Notes under the pieces: model-generated
Seen by the model: only the letters and a program-made list of their open reading frames with translations
What the model was told of the DNA's origin: nothing
The model's database searches: none
Shown here: positions 11,359-26,305 of the stretch, piece by piece
Layout of the letters: each line of letters begins with the position of its first letter
Numbering within the stretch: the first letter of the stretch is position 1
Assembly: GCA_036583965.1 (NCBI GenBank)
Contig: JAZBQD010000001.1
Location: 28,926,597-28,990,596, forward strand
DNA from: Prunella strophiata
Taxonomy: Eukaryota > Chordata > Aves > Passeriformes > Prunellidae
DNA length: 64,000 nt
Direction: 5' to 3'
Translations under genes and position numbers: made by a program

Positions 11359-14300
11359 GGATGAGAAACAAGAGTGGATGAAACCAATGGTCTCTTGAGT
11401 TCACAGTGAATTTTCATCTGTCCAAGGCAACAGAAGAAGTATTTCCAATGTGCTTACTTACCTCTTACAGGGGTCAGAGAAGACCCTTCCAGTGTTTGGA
11501 TGGCAACATCAGCTCAGAAATTTTAAATAATAATCTAGCACACTTGTAGAACTGAAATCACAGCAATCTCAATCCTAACACACATGTGGGAAAGTTATAA
11601 TTAAGTCCAGATTCTAACCAAACCTTAAAAAAGGAGGAAACATTCCTTTTTTAGATACAATCTCCCAGCTGAACATAAGTCTTTCAACATCTTTATCCAA
11701 TCTGATGATGCACTGCTTTTTTTTTTTCCAATGCTTTGGGAAGTTGCATTTAATCCAGATAAAAATTGCCTACCTAATTATTACTTCTATTACTACAGAG
11801 AAGAACAAGGGGCAGAGATATCCCTTAGATAAATGTAACCAAAGTGCAAAAATAGGCAGCAGTAAGTAGGAAGGTGAAAAAACTAAAGTATTAATCTTTT
11901 CCACTCTTTGGAGCAGAGACTGTCTCTTCAAAGATGTTTGCAGAGTGCTTAGCACAACAGGCACTGTGATTTAGATATGAGCACTAACCAAACAGTAATA
12001 ACTAATAACAGCAAATACTTTAACCTCAAGTTCTTCTGTACCTGGTACTAAAGTAATGGTGGAAAGAATGAGGATCATACAAGAAACTGCCAATGAAATA
12101 TTAAGAGTCATAGTACCTATATCTGGTGAAATCATTTAGCATTCTAAATTATTGTCAAAACCATCAAAAAGTATTATGTAATGTGCTGGCTCATGACTTG
12201 CACCATGGGAACTTCTCAATTTTGCATTTACCTTGTTCAGTTTAAAACTCCATATTTAGAAATGTTTTGGTTATTAATAGTAAAGTACACTCAGAACAAG
12301 GCATAAGAAACTACTGACAATGGCTACAAGAAAAAGGTTAGCTGCTTGTTACCATGCTCAGAACAGGGTAAACACAAGTAGATAAGCCAAAGACTTAACA
12401 AAAAACAATGTGCAAGAAACAAAAGAGTAAACAGAAGAAAAGATGGAGACAGTACATGAGGGTGTGGTTCCCTAAAAATGCACTAAAACCCCTGACAGGA
12501 ATGGACACAAGGAGCAGGAGGTCACTGCTTAACTTGTGTTTGGAAACAGTACACAAGACAGACCAGATCTGCAGATCTGCTCAGGAAAGAACAGGAGACA
12601 AGGGAAGGAAAACTGGGGGGAAAAAAAGTTTGTGTGGGTGGTGGGAAGTGAAACAATCTCATGTTTCATGAGCTCTCCCATTACTCCCTTGCACACCTGC
12701 CATGTCCCAGTTTAAGAACAGCTTGTGTACCAAGGACCAGAAAAAAAAGAGCTCCCAACAGGCACTGGAGGATGCTCAATTCCCAGACCTGCTAACCCTG
12801 CAGCAGGCTGCAGGCTGAAGAAAGCTGTGGGTCAGCTCAGGAGTGCAAGCAACAATTCAGAACACTAACTGCCCAACTCCTAAGCTTTTACTTGAATTAG
12901 CCCATGGTATTTTTACATGCACAGAAGTTATCTATGGTGATTTCTTCCTACAAAGAGTGATTACAGTGGGGTTTTTTGATGATTTACAATTAAGCCAAAT
13001 TTTCAGTTCCAAACAAATTCAAGTCTAACTTGTGATCACTGAACTTGTGAAAATTTATATATAAAAATGCTCAAGCACTTTGGATATTTGACCAAAAATT
13101 ATGATATGAGCCTCGCTCCCCCTTACTCTAAGCAGTCCTGTAGTTCAGAAAGCAAATGGACCCCATTTAGATTTAATTGAGACTTCAGTAACTACAGGTC
13201 AAGCCAGACACAGGTGTACCTGAGCTAACCCTGACTGTTTGTGTAACCACAGGAGCCAGAGCCCCAGGCAGGGATGTGAGGTGTGCACACCTCTAACCGG
13301 GTAGCTCAAGGAGCAGACAGGAACGTGATGGAATAAATGGCAACACAAATATTTAATCTTCAGAGAAAAAATCGAGATAATGTTTCAAGTTATTCAAGTG
13401 AATTCCAACATCTCTACTGCTCACAATATGATTTCAGGTTTCACAGCTTGCTAGAAAAATGAACTATGAAGAATAATAATAAAAAAAAAAAAAATCATGC
13501 AACTGAACATTTAAGCTGTGTATAACTCCACTGTCTGTAAATTAGCATTCCATTTTAAACAGCTACAGTAAAATAAGTTGCAGTTAATTTAAATTAGATC
13601 AGCTCAACAGTAACATATTCAGAATTATCCACTTCAGCAACCTCTCAGCTTCCATATTTTTTCAGGTGGGAAATACCACATACTTTTGATAGCAGAACAC
13701 GCAAACATCCCGTCAGGAAGCACAGGACCAGGGATGCAATAGAGGAAATGCTGTGATTTTTCTGACAGATACAGTATGCAGCTGAAATGTACAGCTCTGT
13801 GCCTAGACTCTGCTAACATGAGTGGTTTCTGTGTCCCTGTGACTGGCACAGCTGCTGCTGCTGCCTGGGCTGTGCCTGCCCAGCGGGAAGGCGAGCTGGC
13901 GCCTGAGCACGCTGCTTAGCAGCAAAGCTGGGAGCAGTTCAGACATGGGCAGACATGAGGAGAACTTCTGAGATTTTCTCTTCTAAAGCCAAGGAGGTCC
14001 CTTGTGAGTACTTACAAACCACAGTTATTCAGCTGTGTATCAGCTTAGCCAACACTGGGTAGATTTTTATTTTTTTTTAATGACAAAAGAATCTTGATGA
14101 CTTTGCTACTCAAAGGCCACCATCTTGCCAACTGGGAAACACTCTACTCTGGAAGGAAAAGATCAATAATTTTTCTTCCTCATAAACAATGTCCTAGCCT
14201 GCTCTCTGAAGTTCATATATAGTTTTAAATACACACACACGCTCCTTCTTTCCTTCCTCATTTTTTCCTTTCCCTCTTTTTCCCCCCTTCAGTTTTAGAT

Positions 14301-15140
14301 GCCTACTTTGTTAAATTTCAGCCCGAATTGTTAAAACCCAACAAAAGGATAAGTCCCGAAACCAGTCTCATGATTAGTATGATGAGCTCTAACAATCCTG
14401 CCTTTATTAGAAACATACCTAAAATTCAGCTCCAAGGTACTGATCCATGTAGGACTAATTAAAAAATGCTCTGACAAGCACTTTAATTCCACAAAGACTG
14501 AGTGGTAAAATTATCTTTGTAACTGCTGAAATAAGTTTGGTGTTACAATACTGGTTAGAGCATACGACATAAAGAAGATTTTCTTTTGCACTTTTGCTGG
14601 TGAGACACTTCTTAAACCAAAGAGATAACCCATAAACCAAGTGCAGGAGAGATCTGTTCATTTTACTAATTATTTTTTAAAGTTACCTCAAGTTGTTGAA
14701 CTGCAATTTTCACTTTTAACTAGATACTATAGTTTTTCCTGAGACATCTTTTGATTTTTACAGCTCTGAAGACTGGACTTTGCAATGCTGATGTCTTTAG
14801 AAACGATCAGAAAAGGTTCTAAGAAGCACTTGTTTTAAAGCCATTGGAACACCCTGTAGTTAAAAACAGAATACATCAGAAGTTTTTTATAATAAATTTT
14901 GTCATCTCATTAGATTTTACTGCACATGTGTTTTTAAAGTAAAAAATGTTGAATTCTCTCTGCAACAAAATTGGATTATTCTCACATGAAAGGCAGGTAG
15001 GCAAAATCACAAGGGTACCAACTCATACCTGGAGTAAGTTGTAAGATGAAACAAAACTGAAGCCAATCAATGTAGTACCCTAAGCTAGAGATTTCCATTG
15101 GCTTCAGAAGCTGAAGTTACCACATTTTAAATTGAGGTCT

Positions 15141-15170
15141 CAGAGGTCCTGTGACATCAGAGGACCTCTG
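15141..15170. repeat. 10-bp inverted repeat with 10-nt loop
   Basis: CAGAGGTCCT at 15141-15150 is exactly reverse-complemented by AGGACCTCTG at 15161-15170, with the loop GTGACATCAG. The stem is far shorter than a microRNA precursor. TGGTCACAGAG follows directly and partly echoes the loop. Confidence 0.8.
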
Positions 15171-18100
15171 TGGTCACAGAGCCCCCTATACTCAGAAGAG
15201 GTGAGCATGTGTATTATATTCATGCTCTTAATTAAGGATAAAACTGTAATTTCATGGCATTATTTGCAAGGTGCAGCAAAAGGTAACTAATAACAGTCTG
15301 AAATCTGAATTTGATTCAGCTTCTGGGTCCCTCTGCAAGCATGAGGCAGTTCTCAGTAGAAAGATGAGATGCCAGAGAACAAAAATTTCTCCTAAACCAG
15401 AGACACTCTAGTAGAGAGGCTCAATAGAGCCTTGCTACCCAGGAAGATGATCTGTGGTACTATCACAGACAAGGCTAATTGGACACTGGATGTTTGACTC
15501 AAACCCTCAGATTACTTGCAAGCAATTGATCATTTTTAAAATAATAAAAAAATAAATAGAATAAGCACAGAAAGTGTGCCTTGGAGAAAAGCCACTTGTA
15601 GCAAAAGTTGCTTTGTCGGTGAGTCCAAAAATACAGCTTCACTCACTCACAAGAGAAACTATTCACAGACAGAAAGAACACTGCATAATTTGTAGGTCTT
15701 TGCAGGGTTCCCCCCTCTCCACCCCAAGACTCCCTTTTCCTCAAAACAGCATGAGCCAGACAGAGCTTTTTGCTCCCCTACCAGTCTTGAATGTTTCAGG
15801 TCTTGTGTGAGCGAATCGTAAAGAACTGGGACACAAAGTTCAGTGTAACCAACTGCCAAACAGGAAAGCACTCATTACTCCTTTAAAAGCATCCTTTGTG
15901 CAAATGACTACAGCAGAGCATGATGAATCAAAATAAGGAAAAAAAAAAAGAAAAAAAAATCCACACAGGCAACATGACCAGTCCATCCCTCCAGCCCAGT
16001 GCAAGCAGCAGGCAGACAATACTGCCTCCTTTAGCTGCTTTCTCACACTGACCTCCTTGACTGTGAAGCCCTGGTACCATATTTATAAAACCAGAGTGCA
16101 GGGGCAGACAGCTGGCTTGCACTAGAATGTCAGCAAAACCCCTGCTTTTATTTTGCCTGCAAGGCTTTTATTGCTGACATGAAATTTGAGTCTTATGAAC
16201 AAGATATTTGAAAAGCTTGTTCAAGGAGAGGTGGACCAATTAATATCTGTTAATTTTGGCAGTTACAGCACCAGACCAGAGCACCATGAGTTTTATTTAC
16301 TATGTGCCTTACAATTAAAGAGGATGTAGGTTAATTGCACCCTGCACTGGCAACAGAAACAACAAGTACTGTCCTTCATAGTGCTGAGTTTATCCCATTG
16401 CTTTCTTGAACAATGGAACACCTGAGGTGTGCAGAGCCCCAGTTTAAAGGGTTTGAAGTCAGTTCACTGAAAACATTGAACTGACCACACGAGAGGCAAA
16501 CCAGCACAGACTTTTGAAGGTGTCAATGAAGACAGGGCTGAAGTGAAGCTTGTTCATGTAACTCAACTGCCCTTTTGAAGAGCCTTGGACAAACCCCCTG
16601 GCAACAGACTCTCCAGAAGCTTGGTGGTCATGGGATCTGCAGCAAACTGCACAGACCCCCCCTTGGAACTGCTTAACAGAAACACAAACAGAACCAACAG
16701 TCCTGAATACAGCAAACAACTAACAGGCCATGGGGGACCAAAATCACATGGAAAATGAAAGATGTTTAATGCACTCATCCAGTCTCTGGAAAGAATTTAA
16801 AAGTAACGTTAAAGAGGTGCAGATGGCACATTTCTGCGTTAAAAAAAGAAAATATGGGGAACAAAAAAAAAAAGGGAATGGACAAGTGGATGCCACACTA
16901 CATTTTGTTTTGATGAAAATGACCATTTGTACAAGGTTAAAATATGAGTGGGTTTTAACTATGTACAACCTTTCAGGATAAGGGCACAGCACTGTAAAAA
17001 TTACTCAAAATCACCAATTTATTATAATGAATAGAAACATGGGACATAAGAAATAAACAACAACAATATTTTAATTACTGCCACTAAAGTCAAAAGCTCA
17101 TTGCTCAATGAAATAATAGTATGGTTTTGGTTTCTCTGTCTTAAAAAGCTAATCAAGCAATTATAAGATTCAGAGAACAGCAAACACAACTGAAGAAACA
17201 CAGACACCTGAGTGAGTAAACAGTAAAAAACTGCATTATTGCTAAATACCAAGTGTCATGGAAAAGTTACACTTGACAGAAAGGTTTCAAAATTATGTTA
17301 CTAGTATTCAGAAAAGACTACATGATCTTTTACTACTGCTAGTTTTTTTTCCTTCACACAGTCATGTGCACTGAAATCCCTATTACAAATATTTATGAAG
17401 CCAAGAATAGAGTGAAACTCAAAGTAAAATTAAGCATTTATATGCACATGTGCTCAATGACATCGGAAAATATAAACAATATAAATGGACATTAAACATT
17501 AACTCTTGTTCTTAGAAGTACAGCAAGTTTCATACATTTGTCACATGTGACATCTGTAGTCAAAAGTGCAAGGAAAAAAAAAAAGGAATTTTTTGAAATG
17601 TAGGTTACTAACTTCAAAAAAGACCTAGCAATTATTCTTACCTAATGATTCTATTCAATGTTTACCTCTCCAATGAAAGCAACAAACATAAACTTTATGT
17701 ATTAGTTAAAAATGAAACAGACTCAGCTAAAAAAAAAGTGACAAACTGGAAAATCAGGAATTAGCAAACTGAAGGCCAGAAAATAAGAACTGAATCATAC
17801 AAGCCTGATGCCTATATAAAGCACTGGAGCAGTGCATTTTAAATCAATCTGCTCATTCCAGGCAATATGTATAGTGGGACAACTATTTGTTTTCTTTTCT
17901 CCAATGTTTAGTCACCATAAAAACCCTCTACATGGAAACAGCTTGTGCTTTACAGTTCTAATGAAGCTCATAAAAAATTAATAGAATGTGAAGAAGGAAA
18001 CATGATGATGCATAGAGATCATATGGCTAAAAGACAAGTATGTGCAGGTCACATTGGTTATATGCTTATCTTACATTTGCATCTAAGGCAGCATTTGAAA

Positions 18101-21100
18101 CCTAAAGGCTGGATTATAGAATGCATATCAGGAGTTGTTAGCTATCATGTCTAAAATGAACATGAATTGCAGAGAATGTACTCAAGTTTCTATATTCCAG
18201 GGAATGGGAGAAACAAGTACAAGAAAATGAACTCCCCGGGTGAAATCTTGTGTTCAGAAGAATGGCAAAACCGACATCAATTGCTGCAAGGATAGGATTT
18301 TATCTGTTAAAAATTCTGTTTACTTTTCTAGGGCCATGGATGTTGATCTTGCCCTCTCCATCATGAAACAAGAACCCTTTGGTTCCTGGGGAGAGTGGAA
18401 GTTACAGACCTGTGTCAGGCTGTCAGCCCCACTCCACACCCCAGTCCCACATGCAAACACTTCCCATGGTGGGCATTAGAATTCCAGCAGGACACTCAGC
18501 CACAGCAGCTCATCAAGGGGGAGATACCAGTGCAGAGCTTATTCCAGTCCTTTACCCTGGAAAACCAAGTGACTTATAAAGGACAGAATCCTGCAGTAAA
18601 TTTGCTATAGAGTCATGTCAGCTCACCTGGGATTTCTCTATATTCTCCCAGCAAACTTACATAGGGTTGCTCTTCAACATCATGTTGAATTGGGCCAGTG
18701 GAACTATTTTCTGTCTTCCTAGCAACAAATGCTAAGGTTGCTAAGGTTGCTTAGGCTAAATTTTGTTCTGATGTCTTATTTGTGAAACACTATTTCCTCC
18801 TGATACCTTAAGAAGAAGTGTAAATACACAAGCAGCAGCAACAAATCAGATTAAAAACAGTATTGGAGAATGCAGTTCAGAACTGTGTTTGATTCATAAA
18901 TCCTTAGCTTATGCTATCATTGAGGGAATCAAACTCTGATAAGCAACTCTAAAAAGGCTTTTTTAAGGTTCCTCATTTATCCTCTTTAATCTTTAGACTG
19001 CCTGTTCTAAAACACATGATGAGAATAGGAAACTATTGTGAACTAATGTTCATTAACACCAAAGGTTGAGGAAGAAAGAAATCAGGTGCAGGATAGCAAA
19101 TAATGAGAATCCCATTCATGTTTAAGAGCTGTGTTTGTTCATAACTAGATGTGGTAGATTGCTGACAAGGAAAAGGAAGAAGATGATCAGACATAATAGT
19201 AGGCATTGTTTTCAAAGATGCTCTTCTCTAAAAAAACCAATAACCTTCTAGACTTCACTATTCAGGATAAAATTGAAAACAAAGAACTCCTCCCTGACAA
19301 GGGAAACTACATCTCTCCACTGCATACACTGACACACTCCTAGTGTGAATACTGTGTGAATACTCCTAGTATTCATCCTTTTTGAATGAAGTATGTGCAA
19401 CTCAACAATATATCTTGCTACAAACTATTTGTCTACATGATTACATTTCCAGCTGCCATTTCTCTGTAATTTAATGCTAATTCCTTCATGTTTACATTTG
19501 ATGCTTTTAATACTATTGTTTTCTAAGGCATTTCAAAAAAGTATTTACCTCAATGAGTCTGTACTGACGAAATTAAATTAAACAAAACAAAAACAGTTGC
19601 ATGAGCTTCTCTGCTGTCGACACTGACTAGACTGTCTACAAAACCAATCTGCAACACTCCTCAAGCATATTAGTAAGCAACAGGCAAGTTGCTAAGCTCA
19701 AAAAAAGGATGTAATTACAAATACTAATGAGTCATAAGAAGACAGATAGAAACTAAAATTGTAAGTTGATTAAAGATATCCTTCCATTGACAAGAACAGT
19801 GAAAGCAACTGTAAGGCACATACTAATCCAGTTCTACCATAAACTGGTTAAGACTACTGGTGTCAAGATCAATCATTTCAGTCTTGTTCCAAATCATTCT
19901 TCTGCTTATGCCCTTTTGCTACTCACATCTGTCCTAACTATTATATACCTGTTTATTTAAAGAAAAGGAACATATGGCACTAGAGACACTGAGATAGCAA
20001 ATGCAGACTAATGGGTACAGCTGTCACACAGGAAAGGCAGGCAGGTACATTCGCCCATCTGCCTTTGCACATGCAGCAACCAGAACACTGGCCACTCCCT
20101 TCCCTGAGCAGGAGAGAAATCTTGAAAACCTGCTCTCAAAATTGAGACAAAATGCTGCTATCTCCTTGTGCATCAACTCTTCATAGGTTTTGTTGGCTGA
20201 ACTTTTCAAAGTAAGTCACAAACACTCTTGGCAAGTATATGCTTGTAAAGCAAAAAGCACATCTGAACTTCAGTATTGCTACTAGACTATTTTCCCCTCA
20301 TTTGTACCTCCTATCTTCTTTAACTTAAGGAGTTCTTCCTCAGCCTATCAGATTCAGGTGTGTTGCCAGGCACTGTTGCTATATTAGCATTTTTTATTCC
20401 TGTGCTCATGGACTTCAGCTATTCTGCTTAGGTTTTGGATGTCATGACTCTTTATTCAGCTGCCTTTATTCTGAATTTGGATTACTAGCAGCAGCTTTAA
20501 TTATGCAGCCCAAAAGGAGCACACATCATCTTTCTTGCTGACAGACACAACCATTCTGCAGAGAGAAAACACACTATCTCTGGAGGAAGGAGTACAGGGA
20601 GAGTCATGTCAGTGTGCAGGGACCAGGATCACCATGCTGGCTACCTGCAACAGCACGTCCCAGTCCTGAGTGCATTTCACCCAAGCTGAGCTTTTTGTAG
20701 GATTGCAGCTGTTAAAGTTTTGCCTGAACTTAAATTCTCCCACTTTGTCTGTTCCAATGAAAATAGAAACTTTTAATTGTCTTTAATAGAAATTAAAGAA
20801 TTCAGTTTGTGATTAACAGCTGAGTTCTACAATTACAGAAACCAAATCAAATTACTGAATTGTTCTTACTCTAAATTGTTATTTCAATAAAGCAGCATGC
20901 AGATGAAAACACTATTCATTTCCAAATGGAAAAACTACCTACAGCTATACAATCAAAGTTATCTGCACTGTGGCCTCCTCCCTGCATGCACAGGAGCAGG
21001 TGAGAACTGACATGTTACACTTCTGAGTTCAGCACAGGCTTCCTCAGGTAGGGAAAGGACACTGCTCTGCAAACAGACTCCACACAGGAACCAATTTTAG

Positions 21101-24100
21101 CCCCACCTTGGGTAACATGTTGGTTTCACTGAACTGTAACATCAACAGTCAACTCCTGCTGGATTAACAAGATTTTTAGAGAGGCTGAACATTGAAATTC
21201 CACACAAGAGATTATCAAATGCTAGAAAGAAATAATTATCACACCTAAAGTGCTAGAATATGGAGAGATGTCTCATGTTAATGTCATTTGATCCACATAT
21301 AGATCTATTTGTCAAAACCTAAAAGATAAGGAAAAAACCAAAATACAAACACATTTCTACAGAAGCAAACAAACACAGAAAAAGAAGACCAGCAGCAATA
21401 CTATCTTTGAACAGATCTTTCAAACATAGTTGAAGACCATTTGTCTGGAAAAAATGGACCACATCAATTTCTTGGACCACACAATCATTTTAATTAATTT
21501 ACAAAAAGCTTACAGATGTGGCTTAAACAGGAGTTGCTCAAGTTGCAAATATGCCTTGCTCTGGCAAGTCTCAATTTTTTCCCAAAGGGTAAGTCACTGC
21601 ACAGAAGGACAAAAAAAAACCCAAAAAAACCAAAAAACAAACCCAACCAAGTAGCCTTGGGAATACATGAAAAACACTTTTCACTCAGAGCTAGAATTGA
21701 AATATTTTTATACTGAAACCAGGCTAAACTGCTTCTTCAGAAAATTATCATAGCTGAGGCTGCTGAAAGAACAAGAGGGGTCGGGATGCATTTTGGGCAA
21801 CTGCAAATTCAGGGAATATGGAAGATGTTGCTATAAATAACCCACTTAAATTGAGTTCATAATTTCTTTGATAGTCCTTTGAACCTGAAACTCAAGATGA
21901 AACTTAGGATGGGATCAAATCCTCCTGGACTGAAACCTATGAGTTAGGTACAGGTCTAATACCAGACTGATCCTAAAAACCCCTCTCAAGGAGTAAAGCT
22001 CTATTTCCATAATGCTGAGAAGACTCTCTTGAGTGAATGAATAACATTTTGGTGTAGTTCAAATGATTAGGTCTTTTTAACAGCCAGCCTTTCTTTCTCC
22101 CTACAGAATTTGTAGACTAGGAAGGTTTACCATTATTCATGGATGATCCATGACAAAGAAAATGATGCTATGGGCAAGGGGGCTGTTTCAGAGAGATATT
22201 CTGAAGTACATCCAGGAGAGATTCTTTGGAAATACACCTTAACAAACCTTGTAAGTTACCATTTTCATGGGAACTACACTGACTAACAAAACACACAATC
22301 CCAGTCTGTATGCACAGTATCAGATAGCAACAGAGCATTGTCCAGAAAACAGCACCCAGTGAAAACCTTGGTAAGTTCAAATAGGCAGTAAGAGACTGTT
22401 ACTTCCAGGAGCATGGTTCTTGCCTCTTCCATTCCTTGGGACCATTCAAAAGATACTTTACCAGCACAACACCCCCCAAAAAGTTTGATATGTGTGCCTA
22501 TTGTAAATATGGTTTGTATCAGCAAAGAAAAGTGATCTGGCTAGTTTATAGCTAATACTGATTGCTTGAGTGAAACAAGCAGCATCAGCAAAACAGCATT
22601 TTTATTGTAGAACTATACCTATTCCAGCATTTTTGTCTGTATTGAGTGTTGTAAATAACCACAGTCCTTAATGGCATTTCCATGCACACACAAGTTTTAT
22701 GTGCAGATCTTGCTCCAGGTGATTTCATCCTCACTCCACAAAACTCCTTATCATTTATACCTTAATGTCTTTCTTCCAGGTTTTGGAGAAATCACTGAAA
22801 TCAAGTAACTAAACTATCTCCCAAAAGGTATGTGCCTTTCACATCATGTAAAATGGAAATTCAGTGGAGAGCAGATAAGTTCTCAGAGCTTGGTCTATAA
22901 AAAGGGAAGCATATGCAGTTCTGTAGGAAAACATGAAGGAGTAGTGTAAGGTAGGCAGAAGTTACCAGTCTGAGGGCTAATTTCTAGCAAAGTTTAACTT
23001 GAATTTATGCTGCTACTAATTCTGTAACTACCAGGGAATTGTTGACAGTGGTAGTCCTTTTCTTCCCCTGCATTTTTCCTCTTTTCCCTGCTTATTTACA
23101 GGTGTGTTAAATCAGAACACAGGTCTATTCTATTTCCTACACAGATGGAGCTATCTTCCTGCTTTTAAGAGAGAAATTACCATTACTGGAGGAAATCTGA
23201 TTATGGATTATTTCACTGCTTGAGTCACTACTTGTATGTAGATGTTACTACTCATGCAGTAGGAAACACAATTTTCAATCTCTAGTGTAATTATGAAGAG
23301 AAAGGAGAGTTAAGGACAGACCACAAATATCTTGATCATCAATGAAATCTGCAAGAGCAGCTTTGAAGACAGCCACTTAGATATTTTTTCCCCCTTGGAT
23401 CCTTTGATTCATGCAAAACTGATCTCAAAACAGATTACAAAAACAATGAAAATACATATGGGAAAACTCAGCTGTAGACTCCAGTTTTAGATGGTGACAA
23501 CTGGTAACATTTCTTTAAAATGCCTCAGTCTGTTAACAATCTAAAGCCCACTGAAGAAGACTTTGAAAAAATTGCCAAATACTATGAGTGAAACTGTACA
23601 ACAGCTTGAAAAGGCATTAATTAGAAGGGTGGTTCAATTGATAGAAAATTGAGAGCCACAATCACCCTTCAGTTTAAAGGTAACAAGCACTACTTAGAGT
23701 GAGATTTTCGAAAAATTATCAGCTGTTTGACATGCTTTGTGAAGATCAACAAATACAGAGACATTTCAGTGAAAAGACAATGAATAATAAATATTACTTT
23801 CACACTAAGACATTAACTTCCATATTGCAGTCAGACAGACATTTTGACAGTCAAAGTACTGCACAAACACAGGCACAGAAACAAAATGTTAGGGGAAAAT
23901 GCCATTATGTAAACACAGAGCAGAAAGAAGGCAGAGCTGAGATGCAGAGGGAATACTCAGGCTACTACTTAGGACTCCACTGAAACAAGAAATGTTGAAT
24001 TCTCCTACAGTATTGTTTTATCAACTCCACTTCATTCAAATAAATTCCCTCATTTTAATCTCCCTGATCCTTTGTGCAATTTGTACATCCTTGAAACTGA

Positions 24101-26284
24101 TGAGATGGCTGGAAAACCAAATGCCTATTTCAAGTGAAGTGTCTGCCACCCATTATTTTGGATGACTTGGCCAAAGTCTGAGTGTTCACAGGCACATGTG
24201 CTCTGACTACAGGAGACACACAATTGAGAAGTAGGATGCTCAAGGTAAAGAATTTGGTAACAAAAACCATTGCAACTGGGAATCAACACTGAGGATTAAA
24301 TAGCCTAAACATTGACAGAGCTCCCATTTTTCAGTGCATCAGCTTTGCTTCACTTGACACTAAGAAGAACACAGCAGAGAATCAGGACTGGTGAATCTGG
24401 CCACTGTGGAAAGCTGCTTGTCTGACTGCACACACTGTTTTCCTTGTTGCTTACTAAAAATTTATTTAAAAATAGGTATGTCTTTGCAATCCAGCTAAAT
24501 AAACCACAGTGAGTACTGGAAGAAGACATTAATTGCTCCTCATTTTTTCCACACCATTATCACACCTTTGCAATGACAGTAGAAATAGCAACTTCCTCTT
24601 AGAACAGCTAGACAACCCTTTAAACATGAATTTCCAGGCAGAAAGAATCCCAAATTTTCATGAAGAGGCATTTGCTGTCTGAGATGGGTCCTTCTCCCCT
24701 CCCTCCACTAAGACACAATTGTAAACTACTTTGTACCTTTCCAAAATGCTGTGGACAATTACATTAAGAAAGAAAAGTCATTCATGTCTGACACTCATGT
24801 CTTAGGAGAAGCACAGAAAAAATACCTGTCTTGCTACCACAAGCACATCATTTTTGCATCTTCTAGCAACAACTGATGAGATCATTCACCAGACTGTCAT
24901 GAAGTAAAAATATGAGCCATCAATACACTCAAGCTCCTGGATAAGAAGAGACAGCCCATCTCATGACACTCAGCAGGGCTGCCTGGTGACAGGTTTCATT
25001 CCTACATCTCCATTTCTTCTGCTTAGTAGTGGGTGTCCTGGGAGGTTCTTGAGATTTGTATACCAAAAACAAAGAAAAAAGAGAAATACACCTGTAGGAA
25101 GGTCAGGATTTCAGAGCATTCAAACTCAGGATTTAGTATTGAGTGCAATTGCTCTAAAAACTGTAACAGCAGTTACTTTTTGGGGGGATGGGTATTTGTC
25201 TATTTGTCCTCCTTACCCAAGAGGCCAATTTATTCTAGCATCTATCCCAATTAAAGTCACTTCAGAAAACCTAATGTGTTTTTTAAAATTAATTTTATTT
25301 ATGGGGCTAATGCCTGCATGCAGTTTAGCAGCAGGAACCACTTTTTTTTTTTACCTTGCTTGATTATGCTACATGGGAAGAGTAAAAATGTAAAAAAAGA
25401 AATCCCAAAACTGCTGTAATATAAGGACTTTTCCTTGCAAAAGAAATGGCTGCTGTGTGTTTCCCTCTATCACTTATATGATAAGTGTCAAACAAGACAG
25501 CATTTTATTTGCTTTATTTTGGAATAGCATTTTATTAGTTCTATTCTCTTTCCTCACCTTGCAATGCCCTGCTGGGGGTAAGAAACTGAGTCTGCATGGC
25601 ACTACTTCAGAAGCCAAAGTTGCATCACTCCTCAAAAACAAAACAGTGTTTAAAATGTGCAGGAACTTAAAGAAATGGCTCACTTTCAACCACTTCACAA
25701 AGACAGGAAACTGCTATGAAGTGAGGCTCAGGAATTAGGGTCAGATAAGGTGACCTGCCAGACTTGGCCACAGGCTGCACACGACACCTCTCTATGGCAC
25801 ATTTCAATTTCTGTTGAAAATGATACATGCAGTACCTCTCTGCTAATTAACTTGTGCTGTTAATGACCACCAGGCACTGTGTTATAATCACAGGGACACC
25901 ACTAAAATGCTATAAAATTACTTTCAGCATTTCCACAGGTAGCTGAACACTAACTAGCAAAAGGTAAACCGTCTCAAAACCTCGTACTATCCTCTGCTCA
26001 GACTGAAGGTGGTAGATGTGAGTAACTGCAGTGTTACTGTCCTTCCTACACTCACTCTGCAGAGGACACTCCTTCCCAGAGGTGTTGGTTCAGCACCTTC
26101 TGGGAGCACTTTGTAGAGTCCAACCTTCCTCAAAGCAAGCCTGACATTCCCTCCTGACTCGTGCCAGCCCTGGGTGCTCACTGTCTGACTAAGGCACACA
26201 ACAAAGCATCCTTATGCCCTTACTCAAAGGAACAAGTTCCCACAGAAATATCTGCAGACTTTAATCCACAAGTGCAAGAGACAG

Positions 26285-26305
26285 AAAAAAAAAAAAAAAA
26301 AAAAA
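26285..26305 (+). repeat. A21 homopolymer
   Basis: A pure run of 21 A. No AATAAA signal or recognisable retroposon body lies just upstream, so it is called simple sequence. It produces poly-lysine or poly-phenylalanine stretches in the chance frames on both strands. Confidence 0.9.

Noticed and set aside
15141..15170. Possible microRNA hairpin
   Set aside because: Only a 10-bp stem with a 10-nt loop; a microRNA precursor needs about 25-30 paired positions.
26074..26105. TCCCAGAGGTG / CACCTTCTGGGA hairpin with one bulge
   Set aside because: About 11 pairs only and a GC-moderate context; likely chance.
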